Assembly: GCA_963756525.1 (NCBI GenBank)
Contig: CAVWNR010000007.1
Location: 5,585-69,584, forward strand
DNA: 64,000 bases
Direction: 5' to 3'
DNA from: CAVWNR01 sp963756525
Lineage (GTDB): Bacteria; Actinomycetota; Actinomycetes; Mycobacteriales; Jatrophihabitantaceae
Both the position numbers and the translations under genes were made by a program. Shown here one piece after another: positions 19,014-27,097 of the stretch. The notes beneath the pieces are model-generated. The model did not search any database, was not told where the DNA came from, and saw only the letters and a list, made by a program, of their open reading frames with translations. Within the stretch, counting starts at the first letter, position 1. The number at the start of each line of letters is the position of its first letter.

Positions 19014-21203
19014 CTACGGCTGGACGGTCATCGCGAAGATGTGGATGGACTGCTTGCTCGGCAGGGTCACCCGGGCAACGGTCTTGGTCGTGTCGATGGG
19101 GATGGAGTTGTAGAAGACGTCGTAATCGATGCCGTAGTTGGCCGGCCCGCTCGGGGTGTTGCGGTGGTCGGTGACGATCACCGGGGTGGCTCCGTAGCTG
19201 CCGGGATCGGCGCAGCACCAGTTCGGGAAGCCGAGCGTGCCGCTCGTGCTCGTGCCGTCGGTGTAGGTGACCCTCACGGTGTCGGTGTCGAAGCCGGCCT
19301 CCGAGCCGAGGAAGGCAAGCTTGCTGCCCTGCCCGGCGAGGTTCACCATCACTGCACTGCCCTCGACGTTGTCCGGCGTTCCGGCCGCGGCGGACGGCCA
19401 ATTGAACGTGGCGCCCTGAGCGGTGATCGTCGCGCCCGGAGACGCACCGGCGGCGGCCAGCGCCTGCGCCGAGTAGCTATCGCCGTCACCGTCGAAGTTG
19501 CCTGGCGCCGGGTTGGATTCGTCGGTGATCGCGACATTGTTGAACGCGGCGGCGAGGTTCGGGAACGGCGTGTTCGTCGCGACGCTCAGCTGCCCGGACG
19601 TCGTCTCGAGCCGACCGCGCCAGCGATAGGTGGCGGTCGCCGTCAGCGTCTTGGTGACCTTCCCCGGCGGCGGTGCCGTCGAGGTGACCTGGAAGACGGC
19701 GGTGCCGGTGCGTCCGGGCTTGATCGGGGCGAAGGTCTGGCTGGCCGGCTGCACCCGCCATCCCGCCGGGACGGCCAACCGCACGGTCGCGTGCTCGACC
19801 GCGGTGGTGCCGTAGTCGGCGAGCGTCACCGTCACCGGCGTGGGACGCCCGGCGTGGAATGCCCTGCTCGATAGGGACAGCGTGGCGAGCGGCGCCGATG
19901 CCGTGCCGGCGTAGCGGTGCACCCGGTAGATGACCGTGCCGTGCGCCGGGACGTTCGCCGCGATCACTCCCGCCGAGGAGTAGCGCTGCTTGGTGACCAG
20001 GTCGGTGAGCTGGTACGGGTACCCGCTCGGCAGCCCGACGTTGGCCGCCGTGGTGCTGATCGTCTGCGCGGTGTCGCCCTTGTTGAACAGCACCACCGAC
20101 ACGTCGCCGTTCGCCAGCGGCTTGGCCAGCACGTCGTAGCCGGTGCCGCTCTGCACGATCGTGCCCTGCGCGCCGAGCTTGTCCTGGTCGACCGCGATAA
20201 CGTCCTTGTTGCCGACGATGGCCAGTTCGGCGGGCGAAAGCTTGGTCAGGTCGGTCGAGAGCAGCAGCGGCGAAGCCAGCTCGGACCAGAGGGTGAACTG
20301 GGTCTGCTCCTCGGTGAGGGTCAGCCCGCCGTTTCCGATCTCCAGCATGTCCGCGTCGTTCCAGTGCCCCGGCCCGGCGTAGGCGGCAAGCCCCGGCGTG
20401 TTGTCCTCGCTGTAGTTCTCCAGCACGCTGGGCCAGGCGTCGTAGATGTCCGAGCCGAACCGCCACAGGTTTCCGTGCTTGTAAATCCAGCTCATGATGT
20501 AGTCGAAGTCCGGCCCGGAGCAGCAGAAGTACGCCGGCGCGGACTCGCTGAACACGATCGGCCTGCCGGTGTTCAGCAATGCCTGGCTGGCCTGGCTGTA
20601 CACGATCTCTGCGACCTGGCCCGGCGTCTTGCCCGGGTACTGGTCCAGCGGCTGGTAGCAGTAGTCCAGCTTCAGGTAGTCCACCCCCCAGGACGCGTAC
20701 AGGTCGGCGTCCTGCTGGAAGTGGCCGTAGCTGCCGGCCGCGCCCTGACAGGTGTAATAGCCGGCGTCCTCGTAGATGCCGAACTTCAGCCCCTTGCTGT
20801 GGATGTAGTCGCCGAGCCACTTCAGCCCGTGCGGGAACCGGGTCGGGTCGACCTGCAGATTGCCGTTCGCGTCGCGGGTCTTCTGCATCCAGCAGTCGTC
20901 GATGTTGACGTAGTTGTAGCCGAGCTTGTCCAGGCCGAGATTGACGATCGCGTCCGCGGTCTTGGTGAACAGCGTCTCGTTCATGTCGCTGTTGCACTCG
21001 AATCCCGCCCAGTCGTTGAACCCCATCGGCGGCGTCAACGCCAACCCGTTGTAGGACGGTGCTTTGTTCACTGCGGGCCGGACGGGCGCCGCGGGCTTGG
21101 CGGACGCCGCAGCCGCCGGCACGGCGGCGGCGACCATCCCGGCGACGAGCGACGCGCCGGCGAGGGCCGCGAACAGCCGAGCAGGGCGGAGGCTCCAGGA
21201 CAT
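19014..21203 (-). CDS. Secreted GH27 alpha-galactosidase with accessory modules
   Basis: The 729-residue protein has a signal peptide, then a GH27 barrel starting TPPMGFNDW (57-65). The nucleophile is Asp180 in YLKLDYC and the likely acid/base is Asp252 in the WRFGSDI stretch; WNDADML (281-287) is also typical. It should cleave terminal alpha-galactose, or another alpha-linked sugar, outside the cell. After the C-terminal beta-domain comes a NEW3-like domain (about 438-528) and a module (about 553-729, motifs NFDGDGDSYSA, PDNVEG, FLGSEA, YTDGTST) that also occurs twice in the GH92 protein at 39462. GAGGAG lies before the start. Confidence 0.88.
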   Translation of the reverse strand: MSWSLRPARLFAALAGASLVAGMVAAAVPAAAASAKPAAPVRPAVNKAPSYNGLALTPPMGFNDWAGFECNSDMNETLFTKTADAIVNLGLDKLGYNYVNIDDCWMQKTRDANGNLQVDPTRFPHGLKWLGDYIHSKGLKFGIYEDAGYYTCQGAAGSYGHFQQDADLYASWGVDYLKLDYCYQPLDQYPGKTPGQVAEIVYSQASQALLNTGRPIVFSESAPAYFCCSGPDFDYIMSWIYKHGNLWRFGSDIYDAWPSVLENYSEDNTPGLAAYAGPGHWNDADMLEIGNGGLTLTEEQTQFTLWSELASPLLLSTDLTKLSPAELAIVGNKDVIAVDQDKLGAQGTIVQSGTGYDVLAKPLANGDVSVVLFNKGDTAQTISTTAANVGLPSGYPYQLTDLVTKQRYSSAGVIAANVPAHGTVIYRVHRYAGTASAPLATLSLSSRAFHAGRPTPVTVTLADYGTTAVEHATVRLAVPAGWRVQPASQTFAPIKPGRTGTAVFQVTSTAPPPGKVTKTLTATATYRWRGRLETTSGQLSVATNTPFPNLAAAFNNVAITDESNPAPGNFDGDGDSYSAQALAAAGASPGATITAQGATFNWPSAAAGTPDNVEGSAVMVNLAGQGSKLAFLGSEAGFDTDTVRVTYTDGTSTSGTLGFPNWCCADPGSYGATPVIVTDHRNTPSGPANYGIDYDVFYNSIPIDTTKTVARVTLPSKQSIHIFAMTVQP

Positions 21204-21234
21204 GAGCGGCTCCTCGTTTGGGGGTTACCCAGTG

Positions 21235-21285
21235 ACCGTAGAACCGGCACGCTCTGCGCACAAGAGCATGAACCGAGAAACTTTC
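21235..21285 (-). promoter_or_regulatory. Candidate promoter and operator of the alpha-galactosidase gene
   Basis: On the reverse strand TTGTGC (21263-21258) and TACGGT (21240-21235) are 17 bases apart, about 30 bases before the start. Upstream, GAAACTTTC (21277-21285, a GAAA-N-TTTC palindrome) resembles operators of LacI-family sugar regulators such as those of xylan genes in streptomycetes. Confidence 0.35.
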
Positions 21286-21318
21286 CATCAGATTCGAGCA
21301 GTAGCGCTCGCGGGCCCG

Positions 21319-21905
21319 TCAGGTGGTTGGCCGATTGGCGGTGACGCAGAACGGCAGCCCGACCGGGTCGCGCAGTGCGAGGAAGCCGTTGCCCGGCCGG
21401 AGCAGCTCTGCGCCGAGCGCTGCGACGCGCGAGACTTCGGCGGCGAGGTCGTCGGTGCCCAGGTCGAGGTGCGCGCGAGCCTGCGTGGCAGTGTCGTCGC
21501 TGCCCCCACCAGTCGGCTGCGGTGCCCGTCCTGCCAGGTCACCGCGGCCGGCCGCTCGTGCGGCGCGGACCCCCCGCACACGCAGAACGGCAAGCCGGCC
21601 GGCGAACTGAGCATCTGCCACCCGTCGCCGCGATAGCCACGCGTCGCGCCGAGCTCTTCCAACCGCGCCGTGTCGCGTTCCACATCACCGAGCAGGTCGA
21701 GATGGATGCGCGGCGGCCCGCCGATCGTCTGAACGTGTAGGTAGGGCCTGCCGCGCGGCGGCATGAGCGAGACGAACTCCGGATTCCCGGGCCACTCACC
21801 ACTCGGCGGCCAGCCGGTCACCGCTGACCAGAATGCGCGCGCAGCCTCGACGCAGTCGACCGGTACATCGATGAACGCGTGCATCCACGATGCAGGCAGC
21901 GGCAT
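21319..21905 (-). pseudogene. Broken two-domain VOC (glyoxalase-like) gene
   Basis: From 21905 to about 21510 the frame encodes a good VOC domain (WMHAFIDVPVDCVEAARAFW at the start, then HLDLLGDV and GLPFCVCGG) ending DGHRSRL. The reading then moves to another frame, where DDTATQARAHLDLGTDD and DPVGLPFCVTAN continue the second VOC domain to the stop at 21319. Only the second half of that second domain is present, so about 40 residues were deleted together with the frame change. The remaining first domain could still fold. The neighbouring pxpA gene is intact. Confidence 0.7.
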
Positions 21906-21942
21906 AACCGAGAGGATGCCACGCTCCCCGCGCGTCGGCCCG

Positions 21943-22692
21943 TCAGGTGAACGGGCCGACGGTGACGCCGGCCGCCTCGAGACCGTCCCGGATGCGGTGG
22001 GCGAGCTTCGCCGCGCCAGGCGTGTCGCTGTGCACGCACATCGACACGGCGTCCACCTTGATGCGGGTGCCGTCGATTGCGACGAGAGTGCCTTCCGCGG
22101 CCATCTCGACGGCTCTGGCGACGACGGTGTCCTCGTCGGAGAGGACCGCGCCCGGTTGGCGACGCGACACGAGGCGGCCGTCGGGCGTGTACGCGCGATC
22201 GGCGAAGCATTCGGTGAGCGGCGTTACCCCGGCAGCGCGAGCAGCGTCGATCAGTTCGGATCCTGGCAGGGTGAGGATGGGCAGGGACCGGTCGTAGGTG
22301 CGTACCGCGGCGACGACCGCCTCGGCGGTGGGGCGGTGGACGGCCATGGTGTTGTACAGCGCGCCGTGTGGTTTCACGTAACGGACGCTGGTGCCGCAGG
22401 CCCGGGCGACACCGGCCAGGGCGCCGAGTTGGTAGATCACGTCGGCGGTGATCTCGGCTGGGCTGGCGTCGAGCGCGCGGCGGCCGAAGCCGACCAGGTC
22501 GCGGTAAGACACGTGTCCGCCGATGTGCACGTCTCGGCGGGCCGCAGCTTGCACGGTGCTGGTCATGATCTGCGGGTCACCGGCGTGGAACCCGCACGCG
22601 ATATTCGCGCTTGTCACCACTTCCAGGAGGGCATCGTCGTCGCCGAGACGGTAGATGCCGAAGCCCTCACCCATATCGCTGTTGAGATCCAT
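21943..22692 (-). CDS. pxpA: 5-oxoprolinase subunit A (LamB/YcsF family)
   Basis: The 249-residue protein begins MDLNSDMGEGFG and has NIACGFHAGDP, YVKPHGALYN and the conserved EVAMEG-like end (EMAAEG), all typical of PxpA. With PxpB and PxpC it opens 5-oxoproline (pyroglutamate) to glutamate at the cost of ATP, in the cytosol. The length matches the family. It is transcribed away from the GntR gene, whose downstream neighbours are pxpB and pxpC. The shared gap holds a GntR-type operator, so the split set is probably coregulated. Confidence 0.9.
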   Translation of the reverse strand: MDLNSDMGEGFGIYRLGDDDALLEVVTSANIACGFHAGDPQIMTSTVQAAARRDVHIGGHVSYRDLVGFGRRALDASPAEITADVIYQLGALAGVARACGTSVRYVKPHGALYNTMAVHRPTAEAVVAAVRTYDRSLPILTLPGSELIDAARAAGVTPLTECFADRAYTPDGRLVSRRQPGAVLSDEDTVVARAVEMAAEGTLVAIDGTRIKVDAVSMCVHSDTPGAAKLAHRIRDGLEAAGVTVGPFT

Positions 22693-22739
22693 CGCCTCGT
22701 CCGAACGATTCGAGCGGCTGGTGTAGATGACCGTAGTGC

Positions 22740-22780
22740 TTGTTCAACAAGCCTTCAAGATGCTTGTTGAGCGATAGTCT
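22740..22780 (+). promoter_or_regulatory. FadR-type GntR operator and gntR promoter
   Basis: TTGTTCAACAA (22740-22750) matches TNGT-N3-ACNA, the consensus of FadR-subfamily GntR regulators, and lies within the 13-base palindrome CTTGTTCAACAAG. A partial second site, TTGTTGAGCGA, follows at 22764-22774. A TAGTCT -10 box (22775-22780) ends 8 bases before ATG 22789, so gntR may be leaderless. Confidence 0.6.
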
Positions 22781-22788
22781 GTCGCTCG

Positions 22789-23613
22789 ATGCATAATGAG
22801 CGGATCACTCATCGACCCAGGGGCTCCAGGGTGAACATCGACGCCGAGCTGGTCCTGCCCGACCGCACCAGCACGGCCGAGCGGGTGGCCAATCTGCTCC
22901 GCGAGCGGATCATCGTCGGATACTTCCCACCAGGAACCCGCCTCTCCGAAGAGGAGCTCGGCGGTGCGCTCGGCATCTCCCGCAACACCCTGCGCGAAGC
23001 GTTCCGGCTGCTGTGCCACGAGCGGCTTGCGGTGCATGAGCTCAACCGCGGTGTCTTCGTGCGAATCCCGACCATTGACGACATCGTCGATCTCTATCAG
23101 CTGCGCCGGATTGTGGAGTGCGCCGCAGTCGGCCAAACCCGGCGCCCTCGGCCAGACGTGATCGCTGCCGTGTCGGCCGCCGTAAGCGAAGGAGAGGATG
23201 CCGCGCGCCAGGAACAGTGGGCCGACGTCGGCACAGCAGACCTGAAGTTCCATCAGGCGCTCGCCGCCCTCGCCGGCAGCGCCCGTGTCGACGACCTCAT
23301 CCGCGGCGTACTGGCCGAGCTGCGGCTCGTCTTCCACCTCATGGCGAGCCCGCGCGAGTTCCACGAGCCCTACCTGGTCCGCAACCGAGAGATCGCCGGG
23401 CTGGTCGAGGCGGGTGACCGGCGCGCAGCCGAGCGGGCGCTGCGCAGCTACCTCGACGACGCGGAACGACAACTCGTCTCCGCCTACGGTCGCCAAGCTT
23501 CCGACCGCGACCGGCCAGCCAGCGAGGGCATCGCATCGCTCGCCGAACGTCCCGCGCCGCCCCTCAGCCGCCCGGCCACGCGGACCAGCGATGCGCGCGC
23601 GCCGGCCCGGTGA
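22789..23613 (+). CDS. GntR-family (FadR/FCD) regulator of the pxp genes
   Basis: The 274-residue protein has an N-terminal winged helix (STAERVANLLRERII through ALGISRNTLREAFRLL) and a C-terminal FCD ligand domain (LRRIVECAAVG, KFHQALAALAGS, HEPYLVRNREI). The start ATG 22789 follows a TAGTCT box by 8 bases; GTG 22831 is an alternative beginning nearer the conserved region. It probably represses pxpA and its own pxpB-pxpC operon through TTGTTCAACAA in the gap, with an oxoproline-related ligand. The C-terminal 20 or so residues are a disordered Ala/Arg/Pro tail overlapping pxpB. Confidence 0.85.
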   Translation: MHNERITHRPRGSRVNIDAELVLPDRTSTAERVANLLRERIIVGYFPPGTRLSEEELGGALGISRNTLREAFRLLCHERLAVHELNRGVFVRIPTIDDIVDLYQLRRIVECAAVGQTRRPRPDVIAAVSAAVSEGEDAARQEQWADVGTADLKFHQALAALAGSARVDDLIRGVLAELRLVFHLMASPREFHEPYLVRNREIAGLVEAGDRRAAERALRSYLDDAERQLVSAYGRQASDRDRPASEGIASLAERPAPPLSRPATRTSDARAPAR

Positions 23614-24262
23614 TCTTGCCGCCGCGGCGCACCACGATGCCACCGCGCCGGTACGCGTGCTCCGCTACGGCGAGCGAGCGCTCCTTCTAGAGGTCGACGA
23701 TCACCTCGGCGCGCTTGCCCTCTACGACGACCTTCGCAGAGATCCGATGGACGGAGTCATCGATCTCGTTCCGGCCGCGCGCACGCTGCTCGTCACCTTC
23801 GTCGACGAACCGAGCGCCAAGTCCGCTGCGGGTTCCTTGGCCGCCCGGACGGTCGCCGCAGGGTCGCTCGCCGTCGGGCCGGCCATCGCGATCCCGGTCA
23901 CCTACGACGGCCCTGACCTGGCCAGCGTCGCCCGGCGCACAGGGCTCACCGTCGACGAAGTCATCAGCAAGCACGCAACCGGCGAGTACCTCGCCGCCTT
24001 CGTCGGATTCGCTCCAGGCTTCGCCTACCTGACCGGACTCGACCCAGTGCTGCACGTGCCCCGCCGCTCGGAGCCCCGCCCGAAGGTTCCCCGCGGCTCG
24101 GTCGCGATTGCGGGCGAATACACCGCCGTGTACCCGAGCGACTCGCCCGGCGGATGGCAGATCATCGGCCACACGACCCTGCGCATGTGGGACCTCGGCC
24201 GGCAACCACCGGCGCTGCTGCAGCCCGGCGCCCGAGTCTGCTTCAAGCGAGTGGACCCTTGA
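23591..24262 (+). CDS. pxpB: 5-oxoprolinase subunit B
   Basis: The 223-residue protein shows the PxpB/allophanate-hydrolase subunit 1 pattern: RVLRYGERALLLE at the start, FVGFAPGFAYLTGLD and PRRSEPRPKVPRGSVAIAG in the core and the SPGGWQIIGHT motif. ATG 23591 overlaps the end of gntR by 23 bases, and the stop TGA overlaps the TTG start of pxpC, so the three are translated from one message. It forms the ATP-dependent 5-oxoprolinase complex with PxpA and PxpC. Confidence 0.88.
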   Translation: MRARRPGDLAAAAHHDATAPVRVLRYGERALLLEVDDHLGALALYDDLRRDPMDGVIDLVPAARTLLVTFVDEPSAKSAAGSLAARTVAAGSLAVGPAIAIPVTYDGPDLASVARRTGLTVDEVISKHATGEYLAAFVGFAPGFAYLTGLDPVLHVPRRSEPRPKVPRGSVAIAGEYTAVYPSDSPGGWQIIGHTTLRMWDLGRQPPALLQPGARVCFKRVDP

Positions 24263-25143
24263 CCACTCGCGCGTCGGTCCGGGTCCTGGCACCCGGCCCG
24301 TTGACGACGATCCAGGATCTGGGGCGCCCCGGTCTGGCTCACCTCGGCGTCGGGCACTCCGGTGCCTGCGATCAGCCCGCACATCGCCTCGCCAACCGGA
24401 TCGTCGGCAATCGCGAGTCCGCCGCGACCCTCGAGATCACTGTCGGCGGGCTCGCCGTCCGGTTCAGCCACCCGACGTGGATGGCGCTCGCCGGGGCGCC
24501 TGCCCCACTGACGCTCGCGGGGCGCGCCCAGTCATTCTTCTGCCCACTGTTCGGCCCCGCGGGAAGCGAATTGCGCGTGGGTTGGTCGACAACAGGCGCC
24601 CGCAGTTACCTGGCGGTTCGCGGGGGCATCGACGTAGCGCGTGTGCTCGGATCCCGTTCCACTGATCTTCTGACCCGCCTGGGGCCCGCGGCCCTCCGGT
24701 CGGGCACCGTGCTCCCCGTCGGGGACGAGATTGACGGCCCGATTCCTGCCATCGACCTTGTACCGACACAGCCGATCGACAGCGACGCCATCCTCAACGC
24801 ACTCCCCGCCCCCCGGCCCGAGCTCTTCACGGCCGGTGCCCTTGACCTGCTCGGACGAGCCACCTGGTCGGTCAGCACGGACAGTGATCGCGCTGGGATT
24901 CGGCTCGACGGGCCGAGACTGCACCGTGCCGGTGACACGGAGCTGCCGAGCGAGGGTGTCGTCACCGGCGCGATCCAGGTCCCACCGTCCGGACGGCCCA
25001 TCGTCTTGCTCACCGATCACCCGGTCACCGGCGGATATCCGGTCATCGCGATTCTCCGACACGCCTCGTTACCGACTGCCGCGCAGCTGCGCGTCGGACA
25101 GCAGCTTCGCTTCCGACTGACTCGGTCTCAATCGAACTATTGA
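24259..25143 (+). CDS. pxpC: 5-oxoprolinase subunit C
   Basis: The 294-residue protein has the biotin-dependent-carboxyltransferase-like fold of PxpC: VLAPGPLTTIQDLGRPG at the start, GVGHSGACD, LEITVGG and the terminal DHPVTGGYPVIA stretch. The start is TTG 24259 in a TTGA overlap with the pxpB stop. Later starts would lose the conserved N-terminus. The complete PxpABC set implies use of pyroglutamate formed from glutamine or glutathione-type turnover. Confidence 0.88.
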   Translation: MTTRASVRVLAPGPLTTIQDLGRPGLAHLGVGHSGACDQPAHRLANRIVGNRESAATLEITVGGLAVRFSHPTWMALAGAPAPLTLAGRAQSFFCPLFGPAGSELRVGWSTTGARSYLAVRGGIDVARVLGSRSTDLLTRLGPAALRSGTVLPVGDEIDGPIPAIDLVPTQPIDSDAILNALPAPRPELFTAGALDLLGRATWSVSTDSDRAGIRLDGPRLHRAGDTELPSEGVVTGAIQVPPSGRPIVLLTDHPVTGGYPVIAILRHASLPTAAQLRVGQQLRFRLTRSQSNY

Positions 25144-25228
25144 CGGATCGCTCGACGAGCGTCATCGGTATCAACGCGCTCGGGATGGCCTCCTTCAGCG
25201 CAATGCATCCACGGCTTGGGGGTAAGCA

Positions 25229-26071
25229 ATGACCACTGTCCACACTCCGGCGCTCGACCGGCCGCTGCTCGATTCGATCGCCCGGCGCATCCGGTCGGGT
25301 CAGCTGTCGACCCCGGCACCGGTTGCCGCGCCGGACGAGCACCGGGCGGATCTGCCGTCCCAGCCGACCGTTGCCAACCGCAGCAACTTCTCGCAGCAGC
25401 GCCTCGACAATGCCGTCCTCGACACCGCCGCATTCCTCGTTCCACTGCAGGTTCTCCCGCTGCCGGTGATGTCCGAGGGAGTCGACGAGCCGCCGGGCAC
25501 ACCCGACACCGAGGGCGACATCTTCACCCAGCAGCTCTCGCCCGGCGGGGTCGACTACTACGCCGACCTGCTGCAGCGCCCCGACAAGACTGGCCTCCCG
25601 GACCGGCGGTGGTGGCTGCACACCTGGGTCGACACCGCGTCATTCCCCGCCGCACCCGAGGCGGGACGGCTCTTTTTCAAATTCAGCGTCGAAATCGACT
25701 TCCTCTGCCTCACGCCGGGCGCACAGACCCGGGGCGTGTTCGCCTTCACCACGCTGCAGAGCACGAACTACCTCGACATCCGCTGGCCGCTGCAAATCTC
25801 GCAATTCACCGCGCTGCAGCAAACCGCGCGGGTGGACCTGACCGGCTCGATCCCGGCCACCGTAGGTCAGCAGCTCGATCTGCACCTCACCTACGGCATG
25901 CTGCTCGTCGCCGGCAACGGAGAGTTCGAATCCCAAGGCAGCTTTGCCACCCACCGGACCGTGCCCGAGCCCACTCCGGCCGACTACGGGCTGATCGAAT
26001 ACCGGTTCATCCCCGACTGGTGGATCACGAGCGTCAACCGCCTGAGCGGCCTGCTCACCGATTACGCCTGA
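25229..26071 (+). CDS. Orphan beta-rich protein of unknown function
   Basis: The 280-residue protein is not recognised. It has no signal peptide or membrane segment. The first 75 residues are low in order, with two segments of the type SIARRIRSGQL and NFSQQRLDNAVL. From about residue 120 the sequence is rich in Trp, Phe and Tyr in alternating patterns (RRWWLHTWVDT, RLFFKFSVEID, VFAFTTLQ), suggesting a beta-sandwich or lipocalin-like domain. GGGGGTAA precedes the start. It follows pxpC after 85 bases but has no clear link to it, and the downstream gene is convergent. Confidence 0.6.
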   Translation: MTTVHTPALDRPLLDSIARRIRSGQLSTPAPVAAPDEHRADLPSQPTVANRSNFSQQRLDNAVLDTAAFLVPLQVLPLPVMSEGVDEPPGTPDTEGDIFTQQLSPGGVDYYADLLQRPDKTGLPDRRWWLHTWVDTASFPAAPEAGRLFFKFSVEIDFLCLTPGAQTRGVFAFTTLQSTNYLDIRWPLQISQFTALQQTARVDLTGSIPATVGQQLDLHLTYGMLLVAGNGEFESQGSFATHRTVPEPTPADYGLIEYRFIPDWWITSVNRLSGLLTDYA

Positions 26072-26111
26072 CCGCACCATCGGACCCTGGCAAGCCCTCG
26101 CGACCGGTGAC

Positions 26112-26813
26112 TCAGCTCGCCTGGCGGTACTGGTCGACGATCGCGGCGCGGAGTGCCGACGCCGGTGCATCGAGCGCCGACAGGATGGGCGGGACGAGTC
26201 CGCGGTTCGTCTCGAGCACGCCGAGCGCGAGGTGCTCTACCCCGATATGGGAGTCACGCCGTGCTACGGCTTCGCGCAGACTCTGCGCCAGCACCTGCTT
26301 GGCCGCCGGTGTGAACGGCAGGTGGCCGGTTGGCAGCGCACCCGGCGCCTGGTAGCGACCGGTCGCCGGCGCCGGACGCGTCGCCGCCAATGCGACCGGC
26401 CCGGCGGCATGGCGCCGTCGGCGCCAGCGACGGAGGAACCGGTGCGGCAACCGGCGCCCGGGGTGGCAGCGATGGCTGATCTGCCCGGCGCGGGTGAGCA
26501 CATCCGGTGCGAACGAGGTCTCGATCCGGGCGCGCACGGCATCGAGATCTACCCCGATGCTCGCGAGTGCCTCGCGATCCAAGTCGGCGAACAGGCCGGC
26601 TCCGGCACCGAGTCCGACGCGACGCACGATCTGCTCCTCGACCGCCTCCGGCGTCAGACCGTACCCGCGCAGCACCGCGCCGGCTGGCGCCTCGCTCGAC
26701 ACCAGCGCGAGCAAGACGTGCTCACAGCCGATGAAACGATGCCCGAGGCGCCGGGCGTGCTGCTGGGCATGGATCACCGCGGTGCGCGCCTCGGCGGTGA
26801 ACTGCTCGAACAT
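26112..26813 (-). CDS. Clp N-terminal domain protein
   Basis: The 233-residue protein begins MFEQFTAEARTAVIHAQQHAR and has the first ClpC-type N-repeat with GHRFIGCEHVLLAL, a Arg-rich linker, and a second repeat with FTPAAKQVLAQSLREA and SHIGVEHLALGVL. It lacks ATPase domains, so it is a free N-domain protein that could bind substrates or adaptors of Clp machines. GGGAGG precedes the start. Its ATG shares a base with the stop of the HTH gene upstream (TGATG), so the pair is translationally coupled. Confidence 0.82.
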   Translation of the reverse strand: MFEQFTAEARTAVIHAQQHARRLGHRFIGCEHVLLALVSSEAPAGAVLRGYGLTPEAVEEQIVRRVGLGAGAGLFADLDREALASIGVDLDAVRARIETSFAPDVLTRAGQISHRCHPGRRLPHRFLRRWRRRRHAAGPVALAATRPAPATGRYQAPGALPTGHLPFTPAAKQVLAQSLREAVARRDSHIGVEHLALGVLETNRGLVPPILSALDAPASALRAAIVDQYRQAS

Positions 26814-27046
26814 CACCGCCTCCCGATCCGCCGGCCGTACTTGCGATGCACCGTCTGCTTGCTGACGCCCAGCCGCTGCGCGATCTCCTGCCATGACCAG
26901 CCGGCGTCGCGGGCCCGCTCGACTTGCAGGATCTCCAACCGTTCGGTGAGCGCGCGTAACGCCGCCACCGCGCGAAGCCCCACGTCCGGGTCATGGTTCG
27001 CCGCGCCCTCGGCAATTTCGATCGTCGTCTCCACGGCCGTCAGCAT
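26813..27046 (-). CDS. Small helix-turn-helix regulator, likely autoregulated
   Basis: The 77-residue protein has a helical N-terminus and a C-terminal helix-turn-helix (SWQEIAQRLGVSKQTVHRKYG). The ATG at 27046 lies inside a perfect palindrome that overlaps the -10 box TATGCT, so the real start may be GTG 27034, 7 bases after that box (leaderless). Such small HTH proteins often sit next to free Clp-N proteins. The paired operators at 27039-27082 suggest it represses its own two-gene operon. Confidence 0.8.
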   Translation of the reverse strand: MLTAVETTIEIAEGAANHDPDVGLRAVAALRALTERLEILQVERARDAGWSWQEIAQRLGVSKQTVHRKYGRRIGRR

Positions 27047-27082
27047 ATGCTGACTGATCAGCAGCTGTCAACATATGCTGAC
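27039..27082 (-). promoter_or_regulatory. Paired palindromic operators over a consensus promoter
   Basis: GTCAGCATATGCTGAC (27039-27054) is a perfect 16-base palindrome; GTCAACATATGCTGAC (27067-27082) differs at one position. Their centres are 28 bases apart. On the reverse strand a consensus -35 TTGACA (27071-27066) and a -10 TATGCT (27047-27042) are separated by 18 bases, one inside each palindrome, so a bound repressor would cover both boxes. Confidence 0.75.
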
Positions 27083-27097
27083 GATCCCGGAGTTAGG

